From Deltaproteobacteria bacterium (GTDB lineage Bacteria; Desulfobacterota; Desulfobacteria; Desulfobacterales; JAFDCJ01): DNA of 14,296 nucleotides. Of the stretch, positions 13,124 to 14,296 are shown in pieces. Every line of letters starts with the position of its first letter. Position 1 is the stretch's first letter. The notes below the pieces were generated by a model. That model searched no databases. It saw only the letters and a list, made by a program, of their open reading frames with translations, and had not been told where the DNA came from. Position numbers and translations under genes: made by a program. The DNA is taken from contig JAJRVC010000332.1 in NCBI GenBank assembly GCA_024277475.1, forward strand, positions 1 to 14,296. Reading direction: 5' to 3'.

Positions 13124-14026
13124 TCAAACCTTCTGCGTATCGGAACGTCCCAGGATTCCGGCCGGCCTGAAGATCAGGATTAAGACCAGAATGACAAATG
13201 CAAAAACGTCTTCATAATCACTGGAAACAAATCCAGTGAAAAATGCTTCGGCGCAACCCAGGACCAGACTTCCCAGAACCGCCCCCGGCATACTGCCGAT
13301 GCCACCGAGAACGGCAGCGACAAACGCTTTAATACCGGCGATAAATCCGATATAAAAATTAATCTGGCCGACATGGGAGGCAATCAAAACGCCCCCGAGA
13401 GCGGCCGTTGCAGAACCTACGATAAAGGTGATGGAAATTACCCGGTTGACATCCACCCCCACCAGCATAGCCATATCCCGGTCCTGGGCAGTTGCCCGCA
13501 TGGCTTTTCCAACCCGGGTGAATCTGATCAAAAAGGTCAGCAACACCATAACAAAGGTTGTGGTCAGAATAATAACGATTTCCGGCGTGCTGATAAGATA
13601 GGCGATGGGTTCCAGGATCTCAAGATCGGGGATAAGACTGGGAAACGGCATAAAATCAGAGGTTTGGGCCAGCAGGACATAATTCTGCAAAAATAATGAC
13701 ATGCCGATAGCGCTGATTAAGGCCGATAGACGCGGAGCGTGCCGTAGCGGTTTGTAGGCCACTTTCTCCAGCGTATACCCGTAAGCCATTGAATAAACAA
13801 CGGCAACGACCGAGGCTATAAAAAGGATAGCGATCTCGTTCCACCCCAGCATGGTTAGGACACTGGCGACAATCAGGGCCGTGAAGGCCCCGATCATGTA
13901 AATCTCACCGTGCGCAAAATTGATCAGCTGGATAATGCCGTACACCATGGTGTACCCCAGCGCAATCAGTGCATAAATGCTCCCCCGGGTCAGACCGCTT
14001 AAAAAGAGTTCGAAAAAATATTCCAT
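13124..14026 (-). CDS. livH: Branched-chain amino acid-type ABC transporter permease LivH
   Basis: A 300-residue inner-membrane permease with about eight hydrophobic segments, forming the channel with LivM. GLTRGSIYALIALGYTMVYG and INFAHGEIYMIGAF at the N-terminus are the LivH signature. DRDMAMLVGVDVNR (about residues 185-198) is the ATPase-coupling loop, and AAVLGGIGSMPGAVLGS (about 240-256) is the conserved late motif. IFRPAGILGR closes the protein, as usual. The ATG at 14026 has GGGAGG 13 bases upstream, a longer gap than normal. It is the first gene of the transport operon seen here. A binding protein would usually lie next to livH, yet only about 130 bp separates its start from the element end at 14160, so any livJ partner is elsewhere. 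Confidence 0.94.
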   Translation of the reverse strand: MEYFFELFLSGLTRGSIYALIALGYTMVYGIIQLINFAHGEIYMIGAFTALIVASVLTMLGWNEIAILFIASVVAVVYSMAYGYTLEKVAYKPLRHAPRLSALISAIGMSLFLQNYVLLAQTSDFMPFPSLIPDLEILEPIAYLISTPEIVIILTTTFVMVLLTFLIRFTRVGKAMRATAQDRDMAMLVGVDVNRVISITFIVGSATAALGGVLIASHVGQINFYIGFIAGIKAFVAAVLGGIGSMPGAVLGSLVLGCAEAFFTGFVSSDYEDVFAFVILVLILIFRPAGILGRSDTQKV

Positions 14027-14124
14027 TTAATTCTATAGTCCTCCCGCCAAGAGACCTTTGCAAAACCCTGTTTCCAGTTTAATTTCGGATTTCGTAAAAT
14101 AGCTGAATGCCGAGGTCAGTATTT

Positions 14125-14142
14125 ATAAGGACTTGTCCTTAT
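14125..14142. promoter_or_regulatory. Perfect inverted repeat upstream of livH
   Basis: ATAAGGAC (14125-14132) and GTCCTTAT (14135-14142) form an 8-bp inverted repeat with a 2-bp centre, about 100 bp upstream of the livH ATG and 18 bp from the right-hand element edge. It could be an operator for the livHMGF operon or a hairpin. On the minus strand TTATAAAT overlaps one arm, but I see no well-spaced -35. Confidence 0.4.
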
Positions 14143-14159
14143 CAAATCGGAACCATAGA

Positions 14160-14296
14160 TAGTGCCCATCCACGAAGCCTTTTTTATCCATGGGCACTGG
14201 CGTAAGTTTCCAATTCAGAAATGAGCAATTTTTTCTCTGAGCAAGGCCGCACAAGGGTTTACGTTGAGACGTACTTTTCGTACTTCGCAGACGTAA
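14160..14296 (+). mobile_element. Right inverted copy of a dispersed element end (runs off the window)
   Basis: Inverted match to bases 1-135 with a single mismatch, plus two further bases. The inner edge begins AGTGCCCATCCACGAAGCC, and ATGGGCACT at 14188-14196 completes the 9-bp hairpin. The two copies face each other, so their open frames read outward. The near-identical stopping point of both copies suggests that assembly broke in a multi-copy repeat. As with the left copy, the repetition is certain and the mobile nature is inferred. Confidence 0.6.
14221..14296 (+). CDS. Partial open frame in the right element copy, possible transposase N-terminus
   Basis: ATG at 14221 opens the same outward frame as in the left copy, 25 codons to the window edge, beginning MSNFFSEQGRTRVYVETYFS. 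An in-frame TAA 15 nt upstream bounds it. It is the only plausible plus-strand coding start here. It is too short to recognise or to prove coding. Confidence 0.3.
   Translation, partial: MSNFFSEQGRTRVYVETYFSYFADV

Noticed and set aside
10275..14026. The two transporters as a recent tandem duplication
   Set aside because: ATPase signatures differ by branch (LivG/LivF against UrtD/UrtE types) and the permease lengths differ, so they are separate HAAT lineages.

Overview
The window is a 14.3 kb stretch in which every convincing gene lies on the minus strand, so transcription runs from right to left. G+C looks to be in the mid-40s percent (by eye). Strong AAGGAGG-type ribosome sites, plentiful Liv/Urt-type transport genes and long spacers full of degenerate inverted repeats would suit a Gram-negative environmental bacterium. 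Deltaproteobacterial sulfate reducers (Desulfobacterota) are my guess. This is inference from style, because no rRNA or other taxonomic marker is present.

Both ends carry the same 135-bp sequence in opposite orientation (1-135 and 14160-14294, one mismatch). Each copy has a 9-bp hairpin at its inner edge and an open frame starting with ATG that reads outward off the window. They look like the 5' ends of two inverted copies of a dispersed mobile element. The window therefore resembles the segment between two insertion-sequence copies, and the sequence probably stops there because assembly broke in the repeat. No complete transposase is present.

Reading from right to left, block A (14026-10275) is livHMGF, a branched-chain amino-acid-type (HAAT) ABC transporter with two permeases and two ATPases but no adjacent binding protein. 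A 0.4-kb spacer with a good sigma70-type promoter overlapping a palindrome separates it from block B (9867-2044). Block B begins with a RutB-like cysteine amidohydrolase and a short-chain dehydrogenase. A second transporter follows: binding protein, UrtD-like ATPase, UrtE-like ATPase, UrtB-like permease, UrtC-like permease and a second, paralogous binding protein. Block C (1645-176) holds an NQO1-like flavodoxin-fold oxidoreductase and a nicotinamidase (pncA), each set apart by repeat-rich spacers.

The plausible common theme is uptake and hydrolysis of a small amide, ureide or related nitrogen compound. The second transporter has ATPase motifs typical of the urea/amide branch. Its binding proteins resemble the AmiC/FmdD/UrtA branch, and an amidohydrolase of the RutB/isochorismatase family leads the block. 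The substrate cannot be read from the sequence. I see no phage, CRISPR, toxin or defence genes and no clear evidence of a wholly new system. The least expected features are the inverted terminal repeats and the twin binding proteins bracketing one transporter.
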